Part shown: positions 7,061-14,047 of the stretch, one piece after another | Numbering within the stretch: the stretch's first letter is position 1 | How the letters are laid out: each line of letters begins with the position of its first letter | NCBI GenBank assembly: GCA_021828445.1 | Contig: JAJZJD010000017.1 | Coordinates: 1-14,246 of the forward strand | Length of the DNA: 14,246 nucleotides | Direction of reading: 5' to 3' | Source: a bacterium | Lineage (GTDB): Bacteria > SZUA-79 > Acidulodesulfobacterales > Acidulodesulfobacteraceae | The notes under the pieces: generated by a model | Told to the model about the DNA's origin: nothing | What the model saw: only the letters and a program-made list of their open reading frames with translations | Databases searched by the model: none | Position numbers and translations under genes: made by a program

Positions 7061-7094
7061 ATCCCTCTCTCTCCGCCAGTTAAAAACGTAATTT
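7061..7094 (+). repeat. Direct repeat copy 2 (detached tRNA-Ser tail)
   Basis: Second copy of the tRNA-Ser 3' end, including the CCA and downstream bases, but with no tRNA body before it. It lies just before the recD2 stop codon. The layout is like an attL/attR pair left by a small integrated or deleted element, or like a local duplication. Confidence 0.85.
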
Positions 7095-7101
7095 CCGACG
7101 C

Positions 7102-9567
7102 TCATTTTTTAAATACTTCCGCAAGGCGGTTTTTTAATCCGGAATTCCTTTTTTCTTCTTTTGAATTCATTGCTATGCCGAAGGCCTTGAACGTTCCAAA
7201 GATAACGACATTTTTCTTTCCCCTGGTGATGGCGGTATATAATAAATTTTTCTTAAGCATCATATAATGCGACTGGTGGAATAAAACAACGACGTTATTA
7301 AATTCACTGCCCTGAGCTTTATGAATGGAAAGGGCATAGGCGTGCATTATATTTTCGTAAACGTCTAAGAAATCATAAATTACCGTCTTGTTTTTACCGT
7401 CAAGATTATTATTTATGGAGAAATCGACGGATAAGGTTTTTTCATTATGGTCTATATTTACGATATAGCCCGTATCGCCGTTAAAAACGTCGAGGTCGTA
7501 ATTATTTTTCTTTTGTATAACTCTGTCGTATAGCCTGAATTGAATACCGTTGCAGATGAATACCGGTCTATTTAAATTTTCCGCGGTATTTTCCGCCGCG
7601 TAAATTGTCGGAATGTCCGTTGCGTCTTCAGTATAATCCGGCAGCGGGTTAAATATGCCCTGTAATATTTTATTCAGGTTATTATAGCCTAAATCTCCTT
7701 TACGCATAGGGGTCAAAACTTGAATATCGTCAAAAGCGGAAGCATTTATTATTTTTTTATTTATTCTATTATTTGCAATCTTCTTAATAAATTCTATAAA
7801 ATCTTTTAGAAGTTCTTCTTTGCCCGAATCCGCCGCATCATAACCCTTTTTGTATTTTATTATAAATTCTTTTCCCCCGGTTTCTTTTTTTTCGGTAATA
7901 AATTTTTTATTATTTAAAAGATTGTGGGCATTTAAATTTATCAGTCCGCCTTCATTCTGCCTGAATACTTTCGTTAAAAAAACTATCGGGAAAAACGCCC
8001 CCGTTTCATAAGTATCGGATATGCCGGAATATGAATATATTAAATCCCTCAAAACATCGCCCGGACTTACCGAAGGTATCTGATTGGCATCGCCTACTAA
8101 AACCAGAGAGGCGCCGTCTTTTACAGCTTTTAGCAGTTTATAAAAAATGATTATATCGACCATGCTCATTTCATCTATGACGATTAAGTCGTGGGGAAGT
8201 TTGTTGTTTTCATTAAAGGTAAAGAATGATTCGTTTGTCTGCCTGTCGAACTGCGCCTTTAAAAGTCTGTGAATAGTAGAAATATCTATATTGCTATTAT
8301 TACTATTGGTATTGCTATTGGTATTTATAATATCCGAAAGTCTTTGCGCCGCCTTTCCCGATAAAGAAGTCAGGGCAATTTTATTACCGTCGTATAGAGA
8401 AACGATAGTTTTAATTACGGTTGATTTTCCGGTTCCCGGACCGCCGGAAATAATTGAGATCTTGCGGTTCAAAGCGTTAAAAACGGCAAGTTTTTGTTCT
8501 TCCGTAAGCGATATCGAATCTTTATCGTTCATTATCTTTTCTTTTAATTTTGTTTCTCTTCCGTCTTCCCGTCCGGTATATCCGTATCCGGCAATTCTTT
8601 TTAATTCTTTCGATATGCCTATTTCGCTGAAATAGTAAACAGGAGGATATATTTTAAAGCTGTTCAATTCGTTTCCGTCTTCGATTAGCGTTAAGTCTAT
8701 ATTTTTTTCCGGAGAAACCCCGTCAAAATCGGCAATCAATTGTCTATTTATTATTAAATCGCTTATATATTTTTTTAAATCGGCTTCAGTTATCAAACTT
8801 GTATCTTCTATAATATCTTTAATTCCGTTTTTAACGTCTTTATAATATACAAAGCAGTTTCCCGAATTTTCGCAATAATTTGAAATAATATATTTTATAG
8901 CCTCTTTGATTCTATTGGGGTCGTCCTTCTTAATTCCTAACTTTTCAGCCATAATATCGGCTTTTTTGAACCCGATTCCTTTTATCTCGGTAAAAAGATA
9001 AGGATTTTCTTGCGCTATCGCAATAGCTTTGTCCTTAAATTGATTATAAACCGATTTAATCTGATAATCGCTAAACTGGTAAGGCTTAAAAAACATTATT
9101 GCTTTTCTTAACCCGTAAGTTTCCTTGAGTCCTTCAAGCACTTTAGCAAGTTTAATCCTGCCGATCCCGCCGACTTCCTTTAGTTTTTCCGGTTCGTTAT
9201 CGATTATATCCAGCGTTTTTTCTTTGAATTTTTCGTAAATCTGTCCGGCGATGACTTTTCCTATGCCTTTAAAAATACTCGAAGATAGATAATCTATTAT
9301 AGCGGTTTTCGTATTTGCGAGGGATACCTCATACTGCGTGAAGTTAAACTGGTAGCCGTATTTTTTATGATGGATAAATTTGCCTTTTAGTTTAACTTTT
9401 GAATCCGAAATCGGCTTATCGAAAAATGTGCCCGAAGCGGTAATAAATTTTCCGTTGGAATATACGTTAAGAATTGTAAAGCCGTTTTCGGCATTCTGAA
9501 ATACGGCTTTTTTTATAATGCCGTTAATAGTTATAACTTTTTCATTTTCTTTACCGTTACCGGGCAT
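7102..9567 (-). CDS. recD2: RecD2-like superfamily 1B DNA helicase
   Basis: This 821-residue ATP-dependent 5'-3' DNA helicase is of the RecD2/TraA-like type that works without RecBC, probably in repair or replication stress. The N-terminal part (about 10-85) is the family's OB-like region. Helix-hairpin-helix segments follow near 98-145 (IFKGIGKVIAGQI, VGGIGRIKLAKVL) and near 193-210 (IKGIGFKKADIMAEKL). The helicase core has Walker A GGPGTGKST (375-383), Walker B VIDEMSMVD (463-471), motif III VGDANQIPSVSPGD (491-504), motif IV LTKVFRQ (531-537), motif V SIHKAQGSEF (747-756) and motif VI YTAITRGKK (777-785). An Asn/Ser-rich insertion (415-427) sits just before STIHRLL. The ATG at 9567 lacks a clear Shine-Dalgarno. 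It follows arsB by 24 bp on the same strand, so translation may depend on read-through from arsB. The stop codon lies inside a 9-bp repeat next to the tRNA-tail copy. Confidence 0.93.
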   Translation of the reverse strand: MPGNGKENEKVITINGIIKKAVFQNAENGFTILNVYSNGKFITASGTFFDKPISDSKVKLKGKFIHHKKYGYQFNFTQYEVSLANTKTAIIDYLSSSIFKGIGKVIAGQIYEKFKEKTLDIIDNEPEKLKEVGGIGRIKLAKVLEGLKETYGLRKAIMFFKPYQFSDYQIKSVYNQFKDKAIAIAQENPYLFTEIKGIGFKKADIMAEKLGIKKDDPNRIKEAIKYIISNYCENSGNCFVYYKDVKNGIKDIIEDTSLITEADLKKYISDLIINRQLIADFDGVSPEKNIDLTLIEDGNELNSFKIYPPVYYFSEIGISKELKRIAGYGYTGREDGRETKLKEKIMNDKDSISLTEEQKLAVFNALNRKISIISGGPGTGKSTVIKTIVSLYDGNKIALTSLSGKAAQRLSDIINTNSNTNSNNSNIDISTIHRLLKAQFDRQTNESFFTFNENNKLPHDLIVIDEMSMVDIIIFYKLLKAVKDGASLVLVGDANQIPSVSPGDVLRDLIYSYSGISDTYETGAFFPIVFLTKVFRQNEGGLINLNAHNLLNNKKFITEKKETGGKEFIIKYKKGYDAADSGKEELLKDFIEFIKKIANNRINKKIINASAFDDIQVLTPMRKGDLGYNNLNKILQGIFNPLPDYTEDATDIPTIYAAENTAENLNRPVFICNGIQFRLYDRVIQKKNNYDLDVFNGDTGYIVNIDHNEKTLSVDFSINNNLDGKNKTVIYDFLDVYENIMHAYALSIHKAQGSEFNNVVVLFHQSHYMMLKKNLLYTAITRGKKNVVIFGTFKAFGIAMNSKEEKRNSGLKNRLAEVFKK
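8284..8325 (-). repeat. Asn/Ser-coding simple repeat inside recD2
   Basis: The stretch encodes alternating Asn, Ser and Thr (NTNSNTNSNNSNID), built from near-identical AAT-ACC-AAT-AGC units. It lies in a surface loop position between motif Ia and the STIHRLL helix. Slippage could change the loop length in frame. Confidence 0.7.
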
Positions 9568-9591
9568 GATTTAACAGTTTTATAATAAAAA

Positions 9592-10899
9592 TTAAAATAA
9601 AAATATTCTTAAATATAAGCCCAGCAAAGTTGCAAAAAGGACAGGGACTGTGATTATAAAGCCCACTTTCATATAATAACCCCATGTTATCTTAATTCCT
9701 TTCCTTTCGAGGACGTTAAGCCACAACAGCGTCGCCAGAGAGCCTATAGGGGTCAATTTAGGACCCAAATCGCAGCCGATTACGTTGGCGTAAACGGCAG
9801 GTTTAAGCATAATATCTTTGAGATTTGCCGAATGAATAGCAAGAGAATTTATCATTACGGTAGGCATATTGTTCATAACCGAAGATACTAAGGCGGCAAG
9901 ATATCCTGTATAGACGGTAAGAATGAAGCCGCCGTAACCGGCAAAATAAGAAATGGATTTTCCGAGCAGATATGTCAAGCCCGCATTTTTAAGCCCGAAA
10001 ACCACTAAATACATTCCAAGCGAAAATACGACTATATTCCACGGGGCGTTCTTAAAAACGGTTTTTAAATTAACGGCGGGGCTTCTAAATCCTAACAGAA
10101 TAAATATAATTGCAAAGGCTATCGCAAAAATGGACACCGGCAGGTTTAAGAACTCGCTTAAAAAATAGCCGCATAAGAGCAATGCTAAAATCAAAAAAGA
10201 AAATTTAAAAATTGCAGGGTCTTTAACGGCGTCTTTAGGGTTTTTTAATAATCGCACATCGTAATTTTTGGGGATATCTTTTCTAAAATAAAGGAATAAA
10301 ACAATCAGCGATACAGCTATCGAAAACAAATCCGGCATATACATATCTATAAAGTAAGTAAAAAAACCTATATGAAAATAATCCGCCGAAACGATATTTA
10401 CCAGATTGGAAATCTTGAAAGGAATACTCGCCGCATCGGCAATAAATCCGCCCGCCATAATAAACGGGAGCATATTTTTTCTTTCGAACTTGAGCGCTTT
10501 CATTTTTTCGTAAATTATCGGCGTTATAATAAGCGCCGCCCCGTCGTTGGCAAAAAGCGCAGAAACCAAAGCGCCGAGAATTACAACGTAAACAAACATT
10601 TTTCTGCCGCTGCCGCCCGCAAATCTTGCGATGTGAAGCGCCGCCCATTCAAAAAATCCTATTTCGTCGAGAATTATCGAAATTATTATTATTGCGACGA
10701 ACGTAAAAGTCGCATCCCAGACTATATCGAAGACCTTTATGATATCCTTGAGGACGATTACGTTAAAGATAAGAGCAAGCAGGGCGCCTATAATAGCGCT
10801 GTAGCCTATTCCTATTTTGTAGGGTTTTTTAATAATAAGGAACAGGGTTAGTAAAAATATTGTTACGGAGGCGACGATTAAATAACCGTAAAAATGCAT
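9592..10899 (-). CDS. arsB: ArsB arsenite efflux permease
   Basis: This 435-residue inner-membrane protein has about 10-12 hydrophobic segments. It exports arsenite (and antimonite), either by proton exchange or together with an ArsA ATPase. Family landmarks are SALFANDGAALIITPI (113-128), KISNLVNIVSADYF (162-175), VMNNMPTVM (341-349) and GCDLGPKLTPIGSLATLLWL (375-394) followed by GIKITWGYY. These distinguish ArsB within the ion-transporter superfamily from NhaD- or citrate-type relatives. The length matches E. coli-type ArsB. No arsR, arsC or arsA is adjacent; the window's ArsR-type gene is more than 8 kb away. The ATG at 10899 has no Shine-Dalgarno. Two tRNA-Pro genes lie immediately upstream on the same strand, so transcription may continue from their promoter. 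A weak TAATAT near 10912-10907 could also give a nearly leaderless start. Confidence 0.92.
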   Translation of the reverse strand: MHFYGYLIVASVTIFLLTLFLIIKKPYKIGIGYSAIIGALLALIFNVIVLKDIIKVFDIVWDATFTFVAIIIISIILDEIGFFEWAALHIARFAGGSGRKMFVYVVILGALVSALFANDGAALIITPIIYEKMKALKFERKNMLPFIMAGGFIADAASIPFKISNLVNIVSADYFHIGFFTYFIDMYMPDLFSIAVSLIVLFLYFRKDIPKNYDVRLLKNPKDAVKDPAIFKFSFLILALLLCGYFLSEFLNLPVSIFAIAFAIIFILLGFRSPAVNLKTVFKNAPWNIVVFSLGMYLVVFGLKNAGLTYLLGKSISYFAGYGGFILTVYTGYLAALVSSVMNNMPTVMINSLAIHSANLKDIMLKPAVYANVIGCDLGPKLTPIGSLATLLWLNVLERKGIKITWGYYMKVGFIITVPVLFATLLGLYLRIFLF

Positions 10900-10943
10900 A
10901 TGGGCGATATTAAAAATTACGAATAACTATTGCATTATTTTAA

Positions 10944-11020
10944 TGGTCGGGACGACAGGATTTGAACCTGCGACCCCCTGCACCCCATGCAGGTGCGCTA
11001 CCGAGCTGCGCCACGTCCCG
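10944..11020 (-). tRNA. tRNA-Pro (anticodon GGG)
   Basis: Complete 77-nt tRNA on the minus strand. Acceptor CGGGACG pairs with CGTCCCG, then discriminator A and an encoded CCA (10946-10944). The anticodon arm is CCTGC-ATGGGGT-GCAGG, giving anticodon GGG. The T-arm is GCAGG-TTCAAAT-CCTGT. Open reading frames predicted across this gene and its neighbour are artefacts. Confidence 0.96.
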
Positions 11021-11060
11021 ATTTTAATCTGTTTGTTAATAATGTGCTGTAGGTTTTTAA

Positions 11061-11136
11061 TGGTCGGGATGACACGATTTGAACGTGCGACCCCCTGCTC
11101 CCAAAGCAGGTGCGCTACCAACTGCGCCACATCCCG
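11061..11136 (-). tRNA. tRNA-Pro (anticodon UGG)
   Basis: Complete 76-nt tRNA on the minus strand. Acceptor CGGGATG pairs with CATCCCG, then discriminator A and an encoded CCA. The anticodon arm CCTGC-TTTGGGA-GCAGG gives anticodon TGG. It lies 40 bp upstream of tRNA-Pro(GGG) and is highly similar to it, so the pair probably arose by tandem duplication and is transcribed together. Confidence 0.96.
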
Positions 11137-11156
11137 AAAAATATTTTTCAATCTTA

Positions 11157-11185
11157 ATTCTAACACTTATTAGTTTTATAGGCAA
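11157..11185 (-). promoter_or_regulatory. Promoter of the tRNA-Pro pair
   Basis: On the minus strand, TTGCCT (11185-11180), a 17-bp spacer and TAGAAT (11162-11157) with a TGT extension. Transcription is expected to start near 11150, about 14 nt before the first tRNA. Read-through could supply arsB and recD2. Confidence 0.65.
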
Positions 11186-11213
11186 TATTTTTTTATAAAT
11201 ACTTAACTGCATA

Positions 11214-12107
11214 TTAAGATTGCGGGCTTTTGTTCATTAGCCAATATACTATTCCCAGCACTAAAACAAGGAAGCCGAGGATGGCTACTTCCGTAGATTT
11301 TTGTGAAACAAGCGAAAAAATCAATATCTTTCTTAGCAGCGCCGCCATTGCAAGACCTATAAAAGCGCTTAAGGCAAATTTATGTCCTTGAAGTTTCTTA
11401 ACCTCTTCTTCAAGCAGTTCCCTTATCGCCCATACAATCAGCATCGCTCCTAAAATATCTACAACGGTGGATTCAAAGTCGCCGCCCCCGAACGCAAAAT
11501 TATAGATCTCAAATGCAAACAGGAGAAAAACCATAATAGTCGAAATGATGAGCGATATTATCAAAGCAAGGTCTAATATATAAGAAAATTTTGAACTGAA
11601 TTTAATTATTTTTGTTTCAAATTTTGTATTCGCGATGTAAAATTTTCCTTCGCTTATATAAGAACTGATAATAATATCCAGATTAATATCGATAATTTTA
11701 TTTACGGATGCTATAAGTTCGTCTCTTTTGCTCGAACTTGGAAAATTTTTAAGAATAATCCCGTGTATAAAATTTCTTATATAATTCATCGTGGCGCTTA
11801 CATAGTGGGAAGGCAGTTTTATTTCGGCATGGACTTCTCCTATCCGCTTCAATTTGCGCAAATATTCATTATTATAAGTTCCCGAAAAAAGACTCATAAA
11901 CCAAAATTTAAGCTTTTCCTGATGCCTGTTTCTAATTTCTTCATTAGGGAGGAACTTGCTAAAGTCGTCAAAATTGGCAATAAAAGAATAAGTATTGGAA
12001 ATGAAATCGTTTGCGTTGGATCCCATTAAGCCGCTTAACTGCATTAAATTAGAAGCGTCGTTATCCGTGAAAGAATAGATTAGCTTTATTTTATCGAGCG
12101 TTTCCAT
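11214..12107 (-). CDS. Protoglobin-PsiE fusion membrane protein
   Basis: This 297-residue protein has two parts. Residues 1-155 match the protoglobin / globin-coupled-sensor fold: a helical domain with FLPNEEIRNRHQEKLKFWF, then a LFSGTYNNEYLRKLKRIGEVHAEIKLP region. H93 in GEVHA is in the proximal heme-ligand position. Residues 170-292 hold four membrane segments (about 177-203, 215-230, 243-266, 272-291). The motif DILGAMLIVWAIRELLEEEVKKL, in two parts, and GIVYWLM resemble the phosphate-starvation-inducible PsiE family. A heme domain binding O2, NO, CO or sulfide that signals through a membrane domain is an inference. No kinase, cyclase or methyl-accepting domain is present. The start at ATG 12107 lies only about 3 nt after the expected transcription start, and no Shine-Dalgarno is visible. 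It is divergent from SQR. Confidence 0.75.
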   Translation of the reverse strand: METLDKIKLIYSFTDNDASNLMQLSGLMGSNANDFISNTYSFIANFDDFSKFLPNEEIRNRHQEKLKFWFMSLFSGTYNNEYLRKLKRIGEVHAEIKLPSHYVSATMNYIRNFIHGIILKNFPSSSKRDELIASVNKIIDINLDIIISSYISEGKFYIANTKFETKIIKFSSKFSYILDLALIISLIISTIMVFLLFAFEIYNFAFGGGDFESTVVDILGAMLIVWAIRELLEEEVKKLQGHKFALSAFIGLAMAALLRKILIFSLVSQKSTEVAILGFLVLVLGIVYWLMNKSPQS

Positions 12108-12116
12108 ATTGTTATT

Positions 12117-12145
12117 ATTATACCTTAAAATTATTTCTGCGGCAA
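12117..12145 (-). promoter_or_regulatory. Promoter of the protoglobin fusion, giving a leaderless mRNA
   Basis: TTGCCG (12145-12140), a 17-bp spacer and perfect TATAAT (12122-12117) on the minus strand. Transcription should start near 12110, just before ATG 12107. Confidence 0.65.
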
Positions 12146-12168
12146 TTTATAAATCGTATTTATAAATC
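12146..12168. repeat. Tandem 10-bp elements between divergent promoters
   Basis: TTTATAAATC occurs at 12146-12155 and again at 12159-12168, 13 bp apart. The pair fills the gap between the -35 of the fusion gene (12140-12145) and the -35 of SQR (12172-12177). Each contains the palindrome TTTATAAA. This is a candidate binding site for a shared regulator. Confidence 0.5.
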
Positions 12169-12171
12169 TCT

Positions 12172-12199
12172 TTGAAATTACGTCTCAATATGCTATAAT
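12172..12199 (+). promoter_or_regulatory. Promoter of the SQR gene
   Basis: TTGAAA (12172-12177), a 16-bp spacer and TATAAT (12194-12199) with TGC before it as an extended -10. The start near 12206 leaves a leader of about 120 nt. Confidence 0.75.
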
Positions 12200-12309
12200 G
12201 CGCATATATCAATATCGTAATATATTAATTTTTTATCCTAAAAAATAAAATAAGAAATAGAGATAAATTAAATAAGTTTCATATCATTGATTTTAATTAA
12301 AATATTACA

Positions 12310-12317
12310 GGGGGGGG
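12310..12317 (+). promoter_or_regulatory. Poly-G ribosome binding site of SQR
   Basis: Eight consecutive G bases, 9 nt before the ATG, serve as the Shine-Dalgarno core. A homopolymer this long is unusual in such AT-rich DNA and could vary in length by slippage, changing the spacing to the start codon. Confidence 0.6.
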
Positions 12318-12326
12318 AATAATAGA

Positions 12327-13766
12327 ATGGCCCGTATCGTAGTTTTAGGAACCGGTTTTGCAGGAAATACAGCCGCATTAAATTTAAAAAAAGAATTGGG
12401 CAGTAAGCATGAAGTCATAGTGATATCGCCTCGAAAAAATTTTTCTTACGTTCCTTCGTTGGTATGGGTCGGCGTAGGTTCGATGCAGCCGGAAAAGACG
12501 CAGTTTGATCTGGAGCCGGTTTATAAAAAACACGGAATTATATTTAAGGAAGGAGCGGCTGAGGAGATACGCCCCGATAGTCGGGACCAATACGTCGTCG
12601 TAAAATATTCCGACGGCAAAACGGAACAGATTAAATATGACTATTTAATAAACGCAACCGGACCGAAACTTAATTATGCGGCAACGCCCGGACTTGGACC
12701 GGATGCCGGTTATTCCGATTCTATATGCACGCTGCCCCATGCAGTAAAAACCCGCGATAATTATTTGAAAGCCGTAGAAAAGATGAAGCAGGGCAAGAGA
12801 CAAAAGTTTGTCGTCGGCACCGGACACGGAACGGCTACTTGCCAAGGGGCGGCATTCGAATTTATACATAATTTAGAATTTGACCTTAACAGGCGCGGAG
12901 TCCGCCGTAATGCCGATATAACATGGATATCAAATGAACCCGCTCTCGGAGATTTCGGGGTCGGAGGAGTCATAGTAAAAAAGAACGGGAATTTGGTTTC
13001 CGGCAAGCTTTTTGCAGAATCTACTTTTCTGGAAAAAGGCATAAAATGGGTAGAAAGGGCGCATGTTCGCAAGGTCGAAGAAGGTTCTTTGGATTACGTC
13101 AATATTGAAGGGGAGGAAGGTAAACTGGATTTTGATTTTGCTATGCTTATCCCGCCGTTTGCCGGCATTCCTATCGCCTACATAGATAAAGACGGCAACG
13201 ACATAAAAAGTCAGATGTGCGTGCCGAGCGGGTTTATGAAAGTAGATGCCGATTACTTATCCGCGGCAAAACCTTTTGAAGAATGGAAAAATTCCGACTG
13301 GCCTAAAAAGTATAATAATCCTGTTTATAAAAACATATTTGCCGCAGGGATAGCTTTTGCCCCTCCGCATTCTATAAGCAAACCTTTTAAAGCGCCTGAC
13401 GGCACACTTATTGTTCCGAGTCCGCCCAGAACCGGTATGGCATCGGGAATTATCGGACATACGGTTGCGCTTTCCATTATCGACATGGTAAAGAAAGGAG
13501 CCGAGGAAGCTACGCAGCAGGCGTCGATGACGGAATTCGGCGCAATATGTATAACCTCTATGGGCAAATCGATGACGCGCGGTTCCGCCGCTTTATTGAC
13601 TATGGATCCGGTAGTTCCTAATTACGAAAAATATAAATTCGGCAGAAATCTAAATTATACTTTCGGCGATATAGGTCTTGCAGGACACTGGGTTAAATAT
13701 ATGCTCCATTATTTATTTATGTGGAAGATGAAAGGAAAGTTTTTGTGGCAGTTTATTCCCGATTGA
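12327..13766 (+). CDS. sqr: Sulfide:quinone oxidoreductase (FAD-dependent, SQR family)
   Basis: This 479-residue flavoprotein probably oxidises sulfide at the membrane surface and passes electrons to quinone. The N-terminal dinucleotide fold is VVLGTGFAGN (5-14). NFSYVPSLVWVGVG (38-51), YLINATGPKL (106-115) and FAAGIAFAPP (338-347) fit the SQR/NDH-2-like flavoprotein group. Cysteines C134, C172 (GTATCQGAAFEF), C298 and C408 are candidates for the redox-active pair, and C172 with one of the later ones is most likely. The protein is longer than many type I/II SQRs, so a type III-like member is possible. The C-terminus (450-479) is aromatic and basic (HWVKYMLHYLFMWKMKGKF), suitable for membrane binding and quinone access. 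No signal peptide is present. ATG 12327 follows an 8-G tract (12310-12317) that acts as Shine-Dalgarno. A small protein gene follows 63 bp later. Confidence 0.85.
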   Translation: MARIVVLGTGFAGNTAALNLKKELGSKHEVIVISPRKNFSYVPSLVWVGVGSMQPEKTQFDLEPVYKKHGIIFKEGAAEEIRPDSRDQYVVVKYSDGKTEQIKYDYLINATGPKLNYAATPGLGPDAGYSDSICTLPHAVKTRDNYLKAVEKMKQGKRQKFVVGTGHGTATCQGAAFEFIHNLEFDLNRRGVRRNADITWISNEPALGDFGVGGVIVKKNGNLVSGKLFAESTFLEKGIKWVERAHVRKVEEGSLDYVNIEGEEGKLDFDFAMLIPPFAGIPIAYIDKDGNDIKSQMCVPSGFMKVDADYLSAAKPFEEWKNSDWPKKYNNPVYKNIFAAGIAFAPPHSISKPFKAPDGTLIVPSPPRTGMASGIIGHTVALSIIDMVKKGAEEATQQASMTEFGAICITSMGKSMTRGSAALLTMDPVVPNYEKYKFGRNLNYTFGDIGLAGHWVKYMLHYLFMWKMKGKFLWQFIPD

Positions 13767-13829
13767 TAATTCGGAAGGCAAAATATAATATTAATTTAAA
13801 TGTAAAAAATGACCGGAGGCTGGTGCATT

Positions 13830-14024
13830 ATGGAAGATAAAAGCGTAAAAGACCTAACCGAATATGTTCCTTATTCTAAAGAGGCGAGGTCGTTTATGGC
13901 GCCTACTAAATATACCGTATTTATAAGAACGTTTATTCCATGGCAGTTAGTCAAGTTTATCTATTATAACTTGAAGATGTTAAGGGTTTTATTGAAAGGG
14001 CACGGCAGATTTATGGACACGTAA
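13830..14024 (+). CDS. Small basic protein downstream of SQR
   Basis: I do not recognise a family for this gene. The ATG at 13830 gives 64 residues and is preceded by GGAGG (13815-13819) at 10 nt. An earlier in-frame ATG at 13809 lies before that Shine-Dalgarno and is less likely. The N-terminal half is polar (MEDKSVKDLTEYVPYS). The C-terminal half (about 30-58) is rich in aromatic and basic residues (TFIPWQLVKFIYYNLKMLRVLLKG), suggesting an amphipathic, membrane-surface helix. This resembles the last 30 residues of the preceding SQR (WVKYMLHYLFMWKMKGKF). It is in the same transcription unit and ends at a strong terminator. It could be a membrane anchor or small subunit for the SQR, which is an inference. 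Confidence 0.7.
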   Translation: MEDKSVKDLTEYVPYSKEARSFMAPTKYTVFIRTFIPWQLVKFIYYNLKMLRVLLKGHGRFMDT

Positions 14025-14047
14025 TATTATATCCGCTAAAAATAAAA

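Noticed and set aside
6925..7094. CRISPR-like or phage integration cassette
   Set aside because: There are only two repeat copies, no spacer series and no integrase or phage genes. Only an att-like scar can be supported.
6989..7267. 92-codon plus-strand open reading frame
   Set aside because: It runs through the tRNA-tail repeat and antisense to the recD2 3' end, with no ribosome binding site or family resemblance.
10372..10851. 159-codon plus-strand open reading frame opposite arsB
   Set aside because: It is a shadow frame of the highly conserved arsB coding sequence with basic, low-quality composition and no start signal.
10927..11173. Open reading frames on both strands across the tRNA-Pro pair
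   Set aside because: Their sequence is a translation of the two tRNA genes (FEPATPC- and VAQLVAHL-like products), a well-known annotation artefact.
13809..13829. Upstream ATG start for the small SQR-linked protein
   Set aside because: The only good Shine-Dalgarno (13815-13819) lies after this ATG and fits the start at 13830.
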